NCBI GenBank assembly: GCA_013203415.1
Contig: JABMQE010000097.1
Span: 1 to 6,945 of the forward strand
Direction: 5' to 3'
Origin: Candidatus Falkowiibacteriota bacterium
GTDB taxonomy: Bacteria; Patescibacteriota; Patescibacteriia; UBA2591; JABMQE01
Length of the DNA: 6,945 bases
The notes beneath the pieces were generated by a model. That model was given only the letters and a program-made list of their open reading frames with translations. It was not told the origin of the DNA and searched no databases. A program made the position numbers and the translations under genes. Positions within the stretch are counted from its first letter, which is position 1. Every line of letters begins with the position of its first letter. Below are positions 1 to 4,905 of this stretch, in pieces.

Positions 1-149
1 TCAACAACCTCCCAAACAAGGTGATGAAGACCTTCTTTGGCAGTGTTGCCGATATACATGCCGGGGCGCTTTCTTACGGGGTCTAAGCCCTCTAGAACTG
101 TGATTTGTTTGGCGCCGTATTCTGATTTTGGTTGGGTTTCTTTTGGCAT
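1..149 (-). CDS. gyrB: DNA gyrase subunit B, N-terminal fragment
   Basis: This is the first 49 codons of a type IIA topoisomerase ATPase subunit; the gene continues past the left edge. GyrB binds and hydrolyses ATP and, with GyrA, introduces negative supercoils into DNA in the cytoplasm. The translation begins MPKETQPKSEYGAKQITVLE and then reads GLDPVRKRPGMYIGNTAKEG and LHHLVWEVV. This is the hallmark start of the GHKL ATPase domain (RKRPGMYIG, then GLHHLV.EVVD). The ATG at 147-149 is chosen because the family match begins about 16 residues later and because a heptad hairpin starts only 8 bp upstream. No Shine-Dalgarno sequence is visible. A promoter at 283-311 would give a leader of about 125 nt containing that hairpin. 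ParE shares the same N-terminal motif, so topoisomerase IV remains a minor alternative; GyrB is favoured because such small genomes usually keep gyrase. Confidence 0.87.
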   Translation of the reverse strand, partial: MPKETQPKSEYGAKQITVLEGLDPVRKRPGMYIGNTAKEGLHHLVWEVV

Positions 150-157
150 AGTGTCGT

Positions 158-247
158 TGTCACTTGTCACTAGCAACTAGTCACTAGGGGTGATTTGAAG
201 ACGTTTTTGCAAAGACCCTAGTTACGAGTGACTAGTGACGAGTGACT
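158..247. repeat. Heptad-arm inverted repeat, copy 1
   Basis: This is a 90-bp hairpin-forming element. The left arm (158-189) is four 7-bp units of the AGTCACT type followed by AGGG. A 26-nt core (190-215) follows. The right arm (216-247) is CCCT followed by four units of the AGTGACT type. By hand alignment the arms pair at 26 of 32 positions. Junctions between units create repeated CTAG or near-CTAG tetramers. It lies 8 bp upstream of the gyrB start codon and inside the leader predicted for that gene, so it could affect gyrB translation or mRNA folding. Its architecture matches 4906-4993 almost exactly, while the cores differ. Confidence 0.85.
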
Positions 248-251
248 AAAT

Positions 252-288
252 TAAAATATAGACCGGCTTTTGGCCTATCTATATTTTA
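252..288 (-). terminator. 11-bp dyad: pheT terminator or gyrB operator
   Basis: The sequence TAAAATATAGA on the minus strand is perfectly complementary to TCTATATTTTA 15 nt later, and the interior holds a further GGC/GCC pairing. The dyad lies 28 bp downstream of the pheT stop, and the 3' arm runs into TTTTAATTT on the minus strand, so it could act as a weak intrinsic terminator for pheST. Its 5' arm also contains the TAAAAT -10 box of the putative gyrB promoter, which makes an operator overlapping the start site an equally reasonable reading. The sequence alone does not decide between them. Confidence 0.5.
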
Positions 289-311
289 GCAAAAAAATGA
301 GTAAAAGACAA
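283..311 (-). promoter_or_regulatory. Extended -10 promoter for gyrB
   Basis: On the minus strand there is TTGTCT (306-311), a 17-bp spacer, then TAAAAT (283-288) preceded by TGC, forming an extended -10 (TGnTAAAAT). The -35 box starts 5 bp upstream of the pheT stop codon region, so the promoter is squeezed against the end of pheT. The same layout, including the shared 12-mer TTTGCTAAAATA, recurs at 4381-4409, which supports both calls. The predicted start of transcription is near position 276. Confidence 0.6.
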
Positions 312-325
312 GGGATTAATCCCTT
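310..325 (-). terminator. Palindrome over pheT stop codon
   Basis: AAGGGATTAATCCCTT is a perfect 16-bp palindrome that contains the pheT TAA in its TTAA centre. On the minus strand it is followed by a T-rich stretch ending in seven T residues (291-297). It could form a 6-bp stem with a 4-nt loop and contribute to termination, but the stem is short, the T run is 13 bp away, and ribosomes would cover it. This is a low-confidence regulatory call; the palindrome itself is certain. Confidence 0.3.
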
Positions 326-2790
326 AATTTTGCCTTAAATTTCTCTTCTAACTTACTAACGACTTTTTCAAATATTTTATCCACTTCTTTGGCCTCGAGA
401 GTTCTATCCGGAGCGCGGAAGGTTATGTGGAAGGCAAGGGAGCGCTGGCCGGCTGTGATGTTTTTGCCGGTGTAGACATCAAAGAGTTCAACTTCAACTA
501 TTAGCGGGCTTACGGCATTTATGGCTTCTGCGATGTCTGAATACATATTGCCTTGGCTAACTATTATTGCAACATCGCGAGTGACAGAGGGGTAAATGGG
601 GAGTTCTGTAAATTCTGTTGTTTTTTGTTTGGGGAGGTTGGCGAGCTCGGTGAAGTTGAGTTCGAAAACACCGACTTGGGAGGCAAGCTTAAGCGCAGTG
701 CGAAGAGAGGGGCAAAGTTCGGAAACATAACCTAAAGTTTTATTATTTGATTTGATTTCTAAAAGGCGTTCCCATTCGGCCCAGTGGACTTTAACTTTAG
801 TTGGCACGAGTTGGATATCAATGTCAATTTCTTGGGAAAGATTTTCTATTGCCGATTTTATTTCTTCGAAAACATTGTTGCCGACAATAACACCGCTTAG
901 GAACTTATCTTGGCAGGGTAAAAATTCTTTATTTGAGAGATCGGTGTTGAATTTATTTCGCATTTTCGTAGTTTCGCATTCTTTTCGTAGTTTCGCATTA
1001 ATAAAGACGCGGCCGATTTCAAAGAGTTTGAATTCGTTAATATAACGAAGATTGTCTTTTATGTTTTTAGCTAGATTTATAAGGAGGGACGGGCGAAGAT
1101 GGGACTGCTCCGGAGAGATTGGATTTTCGAGTTCGATTAAATCGGTTTGCTTAAATCCAAAATGGGTAACGATTTTAGGGTCGATGTAAGCATAGTTTTC
1201 GACTTCTTGAAAGCTGAAACCAGTGGTTAGGATATTTTTTATTTGGCGCTCTAGCTTGCGTTCGGTGTTTGTCTTCGGGGGGGTGAGTTTGACATGGGGC
1301 ATTTCGGGTTTTAGATTTTCGTAGCCGTAGATACGGGCGACTTCTTCGATTAGGTCTTCTTCTATTGTGATGTCGCGGGTTGCACGGAAGGGAGGAATGC
1401 TGATAGTTAATTGTTTATCGTTGATAGCTGACGTTTTGAAACCCAAGCTTTCGAGAATTTGTATGACTTTTTGGGGTGCGATGTCTTCGCCGACGAGGCG
1501 GTTGAGGTAGTCGAGATTAAGGGTGATGACGTTCTTTTTAGGTTTGTAGGTGCCGGCGTCGATGATGGAGGAAGTGATTTTGGCAGATGGAATTAATTCT
1601 AGAATTAATTCTAGAGCACGATTAATACCCTCTTCGGCGAGTTCGGGTGGTAATGCTTTTTCGAAACGGATGGAGGCCTCGCTTCTAAGGCCGGTTCGGG
1701 TTTCGGTGCGGCGAATGCCACTAGCTTCAAAATTGGCTGATTCGATAATTATTTTTTTTGTTGAATCATTGATTTCCGAATTAGCACCACCCATAACGCC
1801 GGCTAAAGCCACTGGCGCTTCCGAATCAGCGATAAGCAAGTCGTCTGAGTCGAGGGTGCGGATTTGATCATCCAGGGTTTTTATTTTCTCGCCACGTTTA
1901 GCGGTTCTAACTATGATTTTATGATTTTTAATATTATTGTAATCGAAGGCATGCAAAGGTTGACCGAGTTCCATTAGAACATAATTGGTGATGTCTACGA
2001 TGTTATTGATGGGGCGAACACCGACAGCTTCTAATTGTTTTGCCAGCCACATTGGCGACGGCTCAATTTTAATGTTGCTGACAACGACGCCGAGATATCG
2101 GGGGCATTTTTGGTTATCTTTTATTTCAACAATTAACTTATCTTTTTTAGATGTTGGATGTTTGAGGTTGGATGTTTGAGGTTTTAATTTCGCTCCTGTT
2201 AGAGCGGCGACTTCGCGGGCCAGGCCATAATGAGACCAGAGATCTGGGCGGTTAGTTAGTGATTTGTTTTCGATTTCGATGATGGTGTCATCAAGAGAAA
2301 GGGCCGAAGCTAATGATTTGCCAATTTTTAGCTTTTTAACATCTGATAGGTTGATGATATGATATTCACTTTCCTGCGGGAAAATATTTTCTAGTTCTAG
2401 TTCGGAGGCAGAGCAGATCATACCGCTTGATTCGATTCCGCGAATTTTTGCTTTTTCCAAAACAACTGGCTCCCCTTCTCCATGCCATTTTACTTTGGCA
2501 CCGACTTTGGCAAAGGCGACAAGCATGCCTTTTTTAAGATTGACTCCTCCGCAGACGACTTTTTCTTTTTTGGTTCCAATGCCGACAACAGCAAGTTTTA
2601 GTTTATCCGCGTTTGGATGATCTTCGAGTTTGAGTACTTTTCCGACGACGACATTATTAAGCAAGGCGCCCTGAGAACGGACTTCCTCGACTTCGACAGT
2701 AGACAATGTTAAAAGCTCTGCCAGCTTTTCTGGAGTTATGGACGCGGGGATATTAACAAATTTTTTAAGCCAGTTTGTGGAAATTAACAT
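316..2790 (-). CDS. pheT: Phenylalanine--tRNA ligase beta subunit
   Basis: This is the beta subunit of the alpha2-beta2 phenylalanyl-tRNA synthetase, which charges tRNA-Phe; the beta chain binds tRNA and edits mischarged Tyr-tRNA. The order of its 824 residues is the full bacterial one. An N-terminal helix is followed by an EMAP-like tRNA-binding OB fold at about 40-150 (DHPNADKL at 57-64, VVCGGVN at 78-84). The B3/B4 editing region at about 180-390 carries NRPDLWSHYGLAREVAAL, GVMGG at 331-335 and GLRSEASIRFEKAL. B5 lies at about 412-490 (PPFRATRD, EEDLIEEVARIYGY). A degenerate synthetase core spans about 510-715, and a C-terminal FDX-ACB domain covers about 731-824 (YPSVTRDVAI, FDVYTG, GQRSLAFHITFRAPDRTL). 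The length is slightly above the usual 790-800, partly because of three short in-frame repeats (residues 203-214, 393-400, 598-611). The ATG sits 1 bp after the pheS stop with no clear Shine-Dalgarno, so translational coupling is likely. Confidence 0.97.
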   Translation of the reverse strand: MLISTNWLKKFVNIPASITPEKLAELLTLSTVEVEEVRSQGALLNNVVVGKVLKLEDHPNADKLKLAVVGIGTKKEKVVCGGVNLKKGMLVAFAKVGAKVKWHGEGEPVVLEKAKIRGIESSGMICSASELELENIFPQESEYHIINLSDVKKLKIGKSLASALSLDDTIIEIENKSLTNRPDLWSHYGLAREVAALTGAKLKPQTSNLKHPTSKKDKLIVEIKDNQKCPRYLGVVVSNIKIEPSPMWLAKQLEAVGVRPINNIVDITNYVLMELGQPLHAFDYNNIKNHKIIVRTAKRGEKIKTLDDQIRTLDSDDLLIADSEAPVALAGVMGGANSEINDSTKKIIIESANFEASGIRRTETRTGLRSEASIRFEKALPPELAEEGINRALELILELIPSAKITSSIIDAGTYKPKKNVITLNLDYLNRLVGEDIAPQKVIQILESLGFKTSAINDKQLTISIPPFRATRDITIEEDLIEEVARIYGYENLKPEMPHVKLTPPKTNTERKLERQIKNILTTGFSFQEVENYAYIDPKIVTHFGFKQTDLIELENPISPEQSHLRPSLLINLAKNIKDNLRYINEFKLFEIGRVFINAKLRKECETTKMRNKFNTDLSNKEFLPCQDKFLSGVIVGNNVFEEIKSAIENLSQEIDIDIQLVPTKVKVHWAEWERLLEIKSNNKTLGYVSELCPSLRTALKLASQVGVFELNFTELANLPKQKTTEFTELPIYPSVTRDVAIIVSQGNMYSDIAEAINAVSPLIVEVELFDVYTGKNITAGQRSLAFHITFRAPDRTLEAKEVDKIFEKVVSKLEEKFKAKLRD
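963..999. repeat. 19-bp-period tandem repeat inside pheT
   Basis: The 18-mer TTTTCGTAGTTTCGCATT occurs twice without mismatch, at 963-980 and 982-999, with one base between copies. It encodes residues about 598-611 of PheT (NAKLRKECETTKMR). That is a charged stretch between FEIGRVF and the next core strand, where family members normally have a variable loop. The reading frame stays open. It looks like an inserted or expanded short repeat tolerated in a surface loop. Confidence 0.8.
1590..1613. repeat. 12-bp tandem duplication inside pheT
   Basis: GAATTAATTCTA is present twice head to tail (1590-1601, 1602-1613). Being 12 bp long it keeps the frame and yields the doubled tetrapeptide LELI-LELI at residues 393-400 of PheT, in the helix that follows the B3/B4 region. 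The unit also contains the palindrome GAATTAATTC. It is probably a simple slippage duplication. Confidence 0.75.
2150..2184. repeat. Heptad tandem repeat inside pheT
   Basis: Five consecutive 7-bp units of the form GAKGTTK are read on the plus strand: GATGTTG, GATGTTT, GAGGTTG, GATGTTT, GAGGTTT. They encode PheT residues about 203-214 (KPQTSNLKHPTS), the linker between the OB-fold/B1 region and the B3/B4 domain. The 7-bp period is the same as in the intergenic arms at 158-247, 4325-4366 and 4906-4993, although the unit sequence differs. Confidence 0.8.
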
Positions 2791-2791
2791 A

Positions 2792-3817
2792 TTAAAACTG
2801 TTTTAGAAACCTTAAATCACTGCCTAAAAAATGGCGGATATCGTTTATTTTGTATTTCATCATGGTTAGGCGGGTTATGCCAAAGCCGAAGGCAAAGCCG
2901 GTATATTTTTTTGGGTCGACGCCGCCGTTTTTTAAGACAATTGGATGAACCATGCCAGCGCCCATAAATTCTACCCAGCCGGAGTTTTTGCAGACCTTGC
3001 AACCACGACCCTTGCAGATTTCGCAGGGCAAATCAACTTCGAAGCCGGGCTCGACAAATGGAAAGTAGCCCGGACGAAGGCGGGTTTTTATTTTTCTGTT
3101 AAAAATTTCGCTTAAAAAAGAATCAACAATGGCCTTAAAATTAGCAATAGAAATATTTTTATCAATCATAAGGCCTTCAACTTGGTTAAAGGTGGCGTCA
3201 TGGCTGGCATCAGTGGCATCAAAGCGGAAGCAACGGCCAGGGAAAATGGCGCGGATAGGGGCGCCGTATTCTTGCATAGCGCGGACTTGGAGATTGGAGG
3301 TGTGAGTTCTTAAAACCTGGTCTTTTTTTCCTTTGATGTAAAAAGTATCTTGGATATCTCTGGCGGGATGATCTTTTGGAATATTTAGTGATTCGAAGTT
3401 GTAATAATCGCTTTCCAGCTCGGGACCGTCTAAAATCATAAAGCCCAAGGAAGAAAAAATATCCTCGAGCTCGTATTGAACGCGTGATAAAGGATGGAGA
3501 TTGCCCAAGGATAATTTGCTTGGCATAGTTACATCCACCCAATCGTTTTTGGTTACTATTTTAACACCAGTAACTTGTTCTAAGCTAACTTGGGTTTCTT
3601 TTAGAGCTTGCTCTAGTTCTTGTTTGGCTTGATTGGCAAACTGGCCGGCATCTTTACGGGCATCTTTACCTAGATCTTTAAGGCCTTTAAGGACATCTGT
3701 TAGCTCGCCCTTGCGGCCAAGATATTTTTTTTCTAACTTTTTTAGGGAATCAAATGTATCCGACGATTTAATCTCGTGGATGGCTTCTTTCTTGAGTTGT
3801 GATATTTTTTCTTTCAT
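2792..3817 (-). CDS. pheS: Phenylalanine--tRNA ligase alpha subunit
   Basis: This is the catalytic alpha subunit of phenylalanyl-tRNA synthetase, which activates Phe with ATP and transfers it to tRNA-Phe. Its 341 residues comprise an N-terminal coiled coil (about 1-85) and a class II synthetase core. Visible core features are HPLSRVQYELEDIF at 108-121 (motif 1 region), DHPARDIQDTFY at 149-160, RTHTS at 170-174, motif 2 FRFDATDASHDATFNQVEG at 197-215, and motif 3 GFAFGFGITRLTM at 307-319. The protein ends in FLKQF as in E. coli PheS. Ala309 matches E. coli Ala294, a residue that sets the size of the Phe pocket. A CEIC...CKVC pair (Cys265, 268, 273, 276) suggests a small zinc knuckle before GW.EFMGAGMVHP. 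The usual Glu before the motif 3 Arg is Thr315. The start at 3815-3817 gives the standard MKEKISQLKK N-terminus but has no obvious Shine-Dalgarno. pheT follows after 1 bp. Confidence 0.97.
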   Translation of the reverse strand: MKEKISQLKKEAIHEIKSSDTFDSLKKLEKKYLGRKGELTDVLKGLKDLGKDARKDAGQFANQAKQELEQALKETQVSLEQVTGVKIVTKNDWVDVTMPSKLSLGNLHPLSRVQYELEDIFSSLGFMILDGPELESDYYNFESLNIPKDHPARDIQDTFYIKGKKDQVLRTHTSNLQVRAMQEYGAPIRAIFPGRCFRFDATDASHDATFNQVEGLMIDKNISIANFKAIVDSFLSEIFNRKIKTRLRPGYFPFVEPGFEVDLPCEICKGRGCKVCKNSGWVEFMGAGMVHPIVLKNGGVDPKKYTGFAFGFGITRLTMMKYKINDIRHFLGSDLRFLKQF

Positions 3818-3826
3818 GGTGATATA

Positions 3827-3923
3827 GTTTATTGATTTATTGATTTATTGCGCTCGCCCCTCGACATGCTCGGGGCTTCGCTTTTATTAATTTAATAAAT
3901 TAATAAACCAATAAATTAGTAAA
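3827..3923. repeat. Composite hairpin with octad arms and GC core
   Basis: The left arm (3827-3850) is three 8-bp units, one GTTTATTG and two ATTTATTG. The right arm (3892-3923) is four units close to TTAATAAA, which are complementary to the left arm. Between them sits a GC-rich core with GCCCC at 3856-3860 and GGGGC at 3872-3876 around TCGACATGCTC. The core resembles the CCC(T)TCGAC..GCTC.GGG palindromes found inside the helicase gene. The element fills the gap between the membrane-protein stop (1 bp away) and the pheS start (9 bp away). In the pheS leader it could act as a terminator, attenuator or mRNA stabiliser. No T-box motif is seen. Confidence 0.75.
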
Positions 3924-3924
3924 T

Positions 3925-4317
3925 TTAATCTGACTCATCTGCGGCTTTAATCCTGTGTGATATAAAGAAGAATTCCAGTAATGCCAGAAATAATATAAAA
4001 ATAATCAAATTCCACCAGCGAAGAACGCGAATGCCCTGCAAAAACAGGAAAAAAACAACAAGGGCGGAAAACCAGATGGCCTGGCGAAAAGCAGTGATGA
4101 CTTTTTGGTTGGTAGATGCATGCGTAAGATGGCCTCGAAAAATAAGTCCGACAATGGCCAGGAGGCCGGTTAAAGCCAAGAGCAGGCTTAAGTAGAAAAG
4201 GGCAAAGCTGATGGTTGTGGCTTTGGTTGGATCGACCGCAATAACAATTAAAGCAAAGGCAAACCAACAAAGGCAATCGGCAAGGAACATTATTTTTAGA
4301 TATTTTTTGAGAGACAT
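3925..4317 (-). CDS. Small four-helix integral membrane protein
   Basis: This is a 130-residue protein with no recognised function. Four hydrophobic segments lie at about 10-28, 37-60, 78-95 and 101-119. Positive charges in the N-terminal LKKYLK, in the 61-79 loop and in the C-terminal HRIK predict that both ends are cytoplasmic. Notable residues are VDP at 28-30 after helix 1 and RVLRWWN at 97-103 before helix 4. I see no signal peptide, catalytic motif or metal site. The style is familiar from conserved uncharacterised Patescibacteria membrane proteins, but that is an impression from memory. It has its own strong promoter (4381-4409). It lies 107 bp upstream of pheS on the same strand, so it may be the first gene of a transcript that includes pheST. 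The start ATG at 4315-4317 has no Shine-Dalgarno and follows a heptad array. Confidence 0.8.
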   Translation of the reverse strand: MSLKKYLKIMFLADCLCWFAFALIVIAVDPTKATTISFALFYLSLLLALTGLLAIVGLIFRGHLTHASTNQKVITAFRQAIWFSALVVFFLFLQGIRVLRWWNLIIFILFLALLEFFFISHRIKAADESD

Positions 4318-4324
4318 GGATGAT

Positions 4325-4366
4325 AGTAACTAGTAACTAGAAACTAGCAACTAGAAACTAGTTCCT
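4325..4366. repeat. Single-arm heptad array
   Basis: Six consecutive 7-bp units fit AGNAACT (AGTAACT twice, then AGAAACT, AGCAACT, AGAAACT and a degenerate AGTTCCT). They begin 7 bp from the start codon of the membrane-protein gene. The units are the same family as the arms at 158-247 and 4906-4993, but no second, inverted arm is present. The array lies in the predicted 5' leader of the membrane-protein transcript. It is either a half element or the product of unit expansion. Confidence 0.8.
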
Positions 4367-4380
4367 ACTCCATTGTTTTT

Positions 4381-4409
4381 ATTTTAGCAAATAGGGAGAT
4401 GGTTGACAA
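4381..4409 (-). promoter_or_regulatory. Extended -10 promoter for membrane protein (pheST) unit
   Basis: The minus strand reads TTGTCA (4404-4409), a 17-bp spacer, then TAAAAT (4381-4386) directly preceded by TGC, giving an extended -10. It matches the sigma-70 consensus at 5 of 6 positions in each box and shares TTTGCTAAAATA with the gyrB promoter. Transcription would begin near 4374 and give a leader of about 57 nt. It is the best promoter upstream of pheS, because none is convincing in the 107-bp gap before that gene. Confidence 0.7.
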
Positions 4410-4485
4410 GGCGGAGGGGCGATAATTTTTAAGTTTTAATTTTTATTTAACTTCTAATTACTTAATTTTTATTGACGATTGATGT

Positions 4486-4514
4486 TTGACAGGTTTATTG
4501 TTTTTATGTAAAGA
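4486..4514 (+). promoter_or_regulatory. Promoter for the 89-residue gene
   Basis: There is a perfect TTGACA at 4486-4491, a 17-bp T-rich spacer and TAAAGA at 4509-4514 (a weak -10; shifting by one gives AAAGAT with a TG extended -10). Transcription would start near 4520 and leave a leader of about 40 nt that holds the two Shine-Dalgarno sequences. Together with the minus-strand promoter at 4381-4409 it makes this spacer a divergent promoter region. Confidence 0.5.
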
Positions 4515-4527
4515 TTAGATATCACGA

Positions 4528-4554
4528 AGGAGGGGGTAAATATCAAACAAGGAG
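4528..4554 (+). promoter_or_regulatory. Tandem Shine-Dalgarno sequences
   Basis: AAGGAGGGGG at 4528-4537 and AAGGAG at 4549-4554 both match the anti-Shine-Dalgarno. The second is 8 nt from the ATG at 4563 and sets that start. The first has no ATG, GTG or TTG at a useful distance; an in-frame ATC at 4542 is the only candidate and is unlikely. These are the only clear Shine-Dalgarno sites among the gene starts visible in the window. Confidence 0.7.
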
Positions 4555-4562
4555 AAAAGGCG

Positions 4563-4832
4563 ATGAACAAGAAGGTGAGAGAAAAAACGGCGGCAGAGAA
4601 GCATTTGGATAAGGCACTTCTCAAGCTCGATTTTCCAGAGATGACAGTGCCTCCAGAGATGGAGAGGTTACTGGAAAAGATGAGCAACCTTGCCGAGGCC
4701 GGGGTTCATGCCAGCCTAGCGGTGCGCGAGGAGGTCAAGGCGTTGCGGGTGGCACAGAACAGGACGAATGAGTTGCTTCAGAAGATTATTAATGAACTCT
4801 GCATTATTCGTGCGAGAACGCCAACGCCATAA
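4563..4832 (+). CDS. Unrecognised 89-residue helical protein
   Basis: This is the only plus-strand gene. I do not recognise the family. The protein is highly charged and probably mostly helical. There is a basic N-terminus (MNKKVREKTAAEKHLDKALL), a Pro-containing break at about 24-31 (FPEMTVPP), and a long amphipathic helix at about 32-83 with spaced Leu, Ala and Ile that could form a coiled coil. The tail is RARTPTP. There is no signal peptide or membrane segment, and a single Cys80. The gene is well equipped for expression: a TTGACA promoter, a strong Shine-Dalgarno 8 nt before the ATG, and a 12-bp terminator 33 bp after the stop. Lys codons are almost all AAG, unlike the AAA-rich minus-strand genes, which fits the G-rich plus strand. 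This complete transcription unit argues for a real, probably well-expressed gene; a DNA- or RNA-associated or partner-binding role is only a guess. Confidence 0.8.
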   Translation: MNKKVREKTAAEKHLDKALLKLDFPEMTVPPEMERLLEKMSNLAEAGVHASLAVREEVKALRVAQNRTNELLQKIINELCIIRARTPTP

Positions 4833-4865
4833 AGCCGCTTTTGAGAGTACGTTTAACCTTTAGAC

Positions 4866-4902
4866 GAGCCGCGGGTCAGGGATGACTTGCGGCTCTTTTT
4901 TT
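4866..4902 (+). terminator. Intrinsic terminator of the 89-residue gene
   Basis: GAGCCGCGGGTC (4866-4877 region) pairs with GACTTGCGGCTC (4884-4895) around a 6-nt loop. This forms a 12-bp stem with two G-T wobbles, followed at once by seven T residues (4896-4902). It is a textbook rho-independent terminator 33 bp after the stop codon. On the minus strand it lacks a following T tract, so it should work mainly in the plus direction. Confidence 0.92.
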
Positions 4903-4905
4903 AGA

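Noticed and set aside
752..1045. Plus-strand open frame opposite pheT (also those at 553-735, 1550-1867 and 1985-2179)
   Set aside because: They lie wholly within pheT, whose protein is conserved along its full length. Their translations look like no known protein and they lack Shine-Dalgarno sites.
3818..3826. Leaderless pheS promoter using TATATC close to the ATG
   Set aside because: The hexamer is only a few bases from the ATG, with no -35 in the AT-rich repeat that could be told from background.
3818..3924. T-box or phenylalanine leader-peptide attenuator before pheS
   Set aside because: There is no T-box consensus, no Phe-rich short frame, and the region is taken up by the octad hairpin.
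4403..4431. Plus-strand promoter starting at TTGACA 4403-4408
   Set aside because: The hexamer at 17-bp spacing is TTTTTA, and the GATAAT nearby is only 12 bp away. The TTGACA is explained by the -35 of the minus-strand promoter, which overlaps it.
4542..4562. Longer 89-residue gene starting at an in-frame ATC behind the first Shine-Dalgarno
   Set aside because: ATC starts are very rare, and the second Shine-Dalgarno is ideally placed for the ATG at 4563.
4469..4687. Minus-strand 72-codon frame overlapping the 89-residue gene
   Set aside because: It overlaps the promoter and first half of a gene with complete expression signals, and has no promoter or Shine-Dalgarno of its own.
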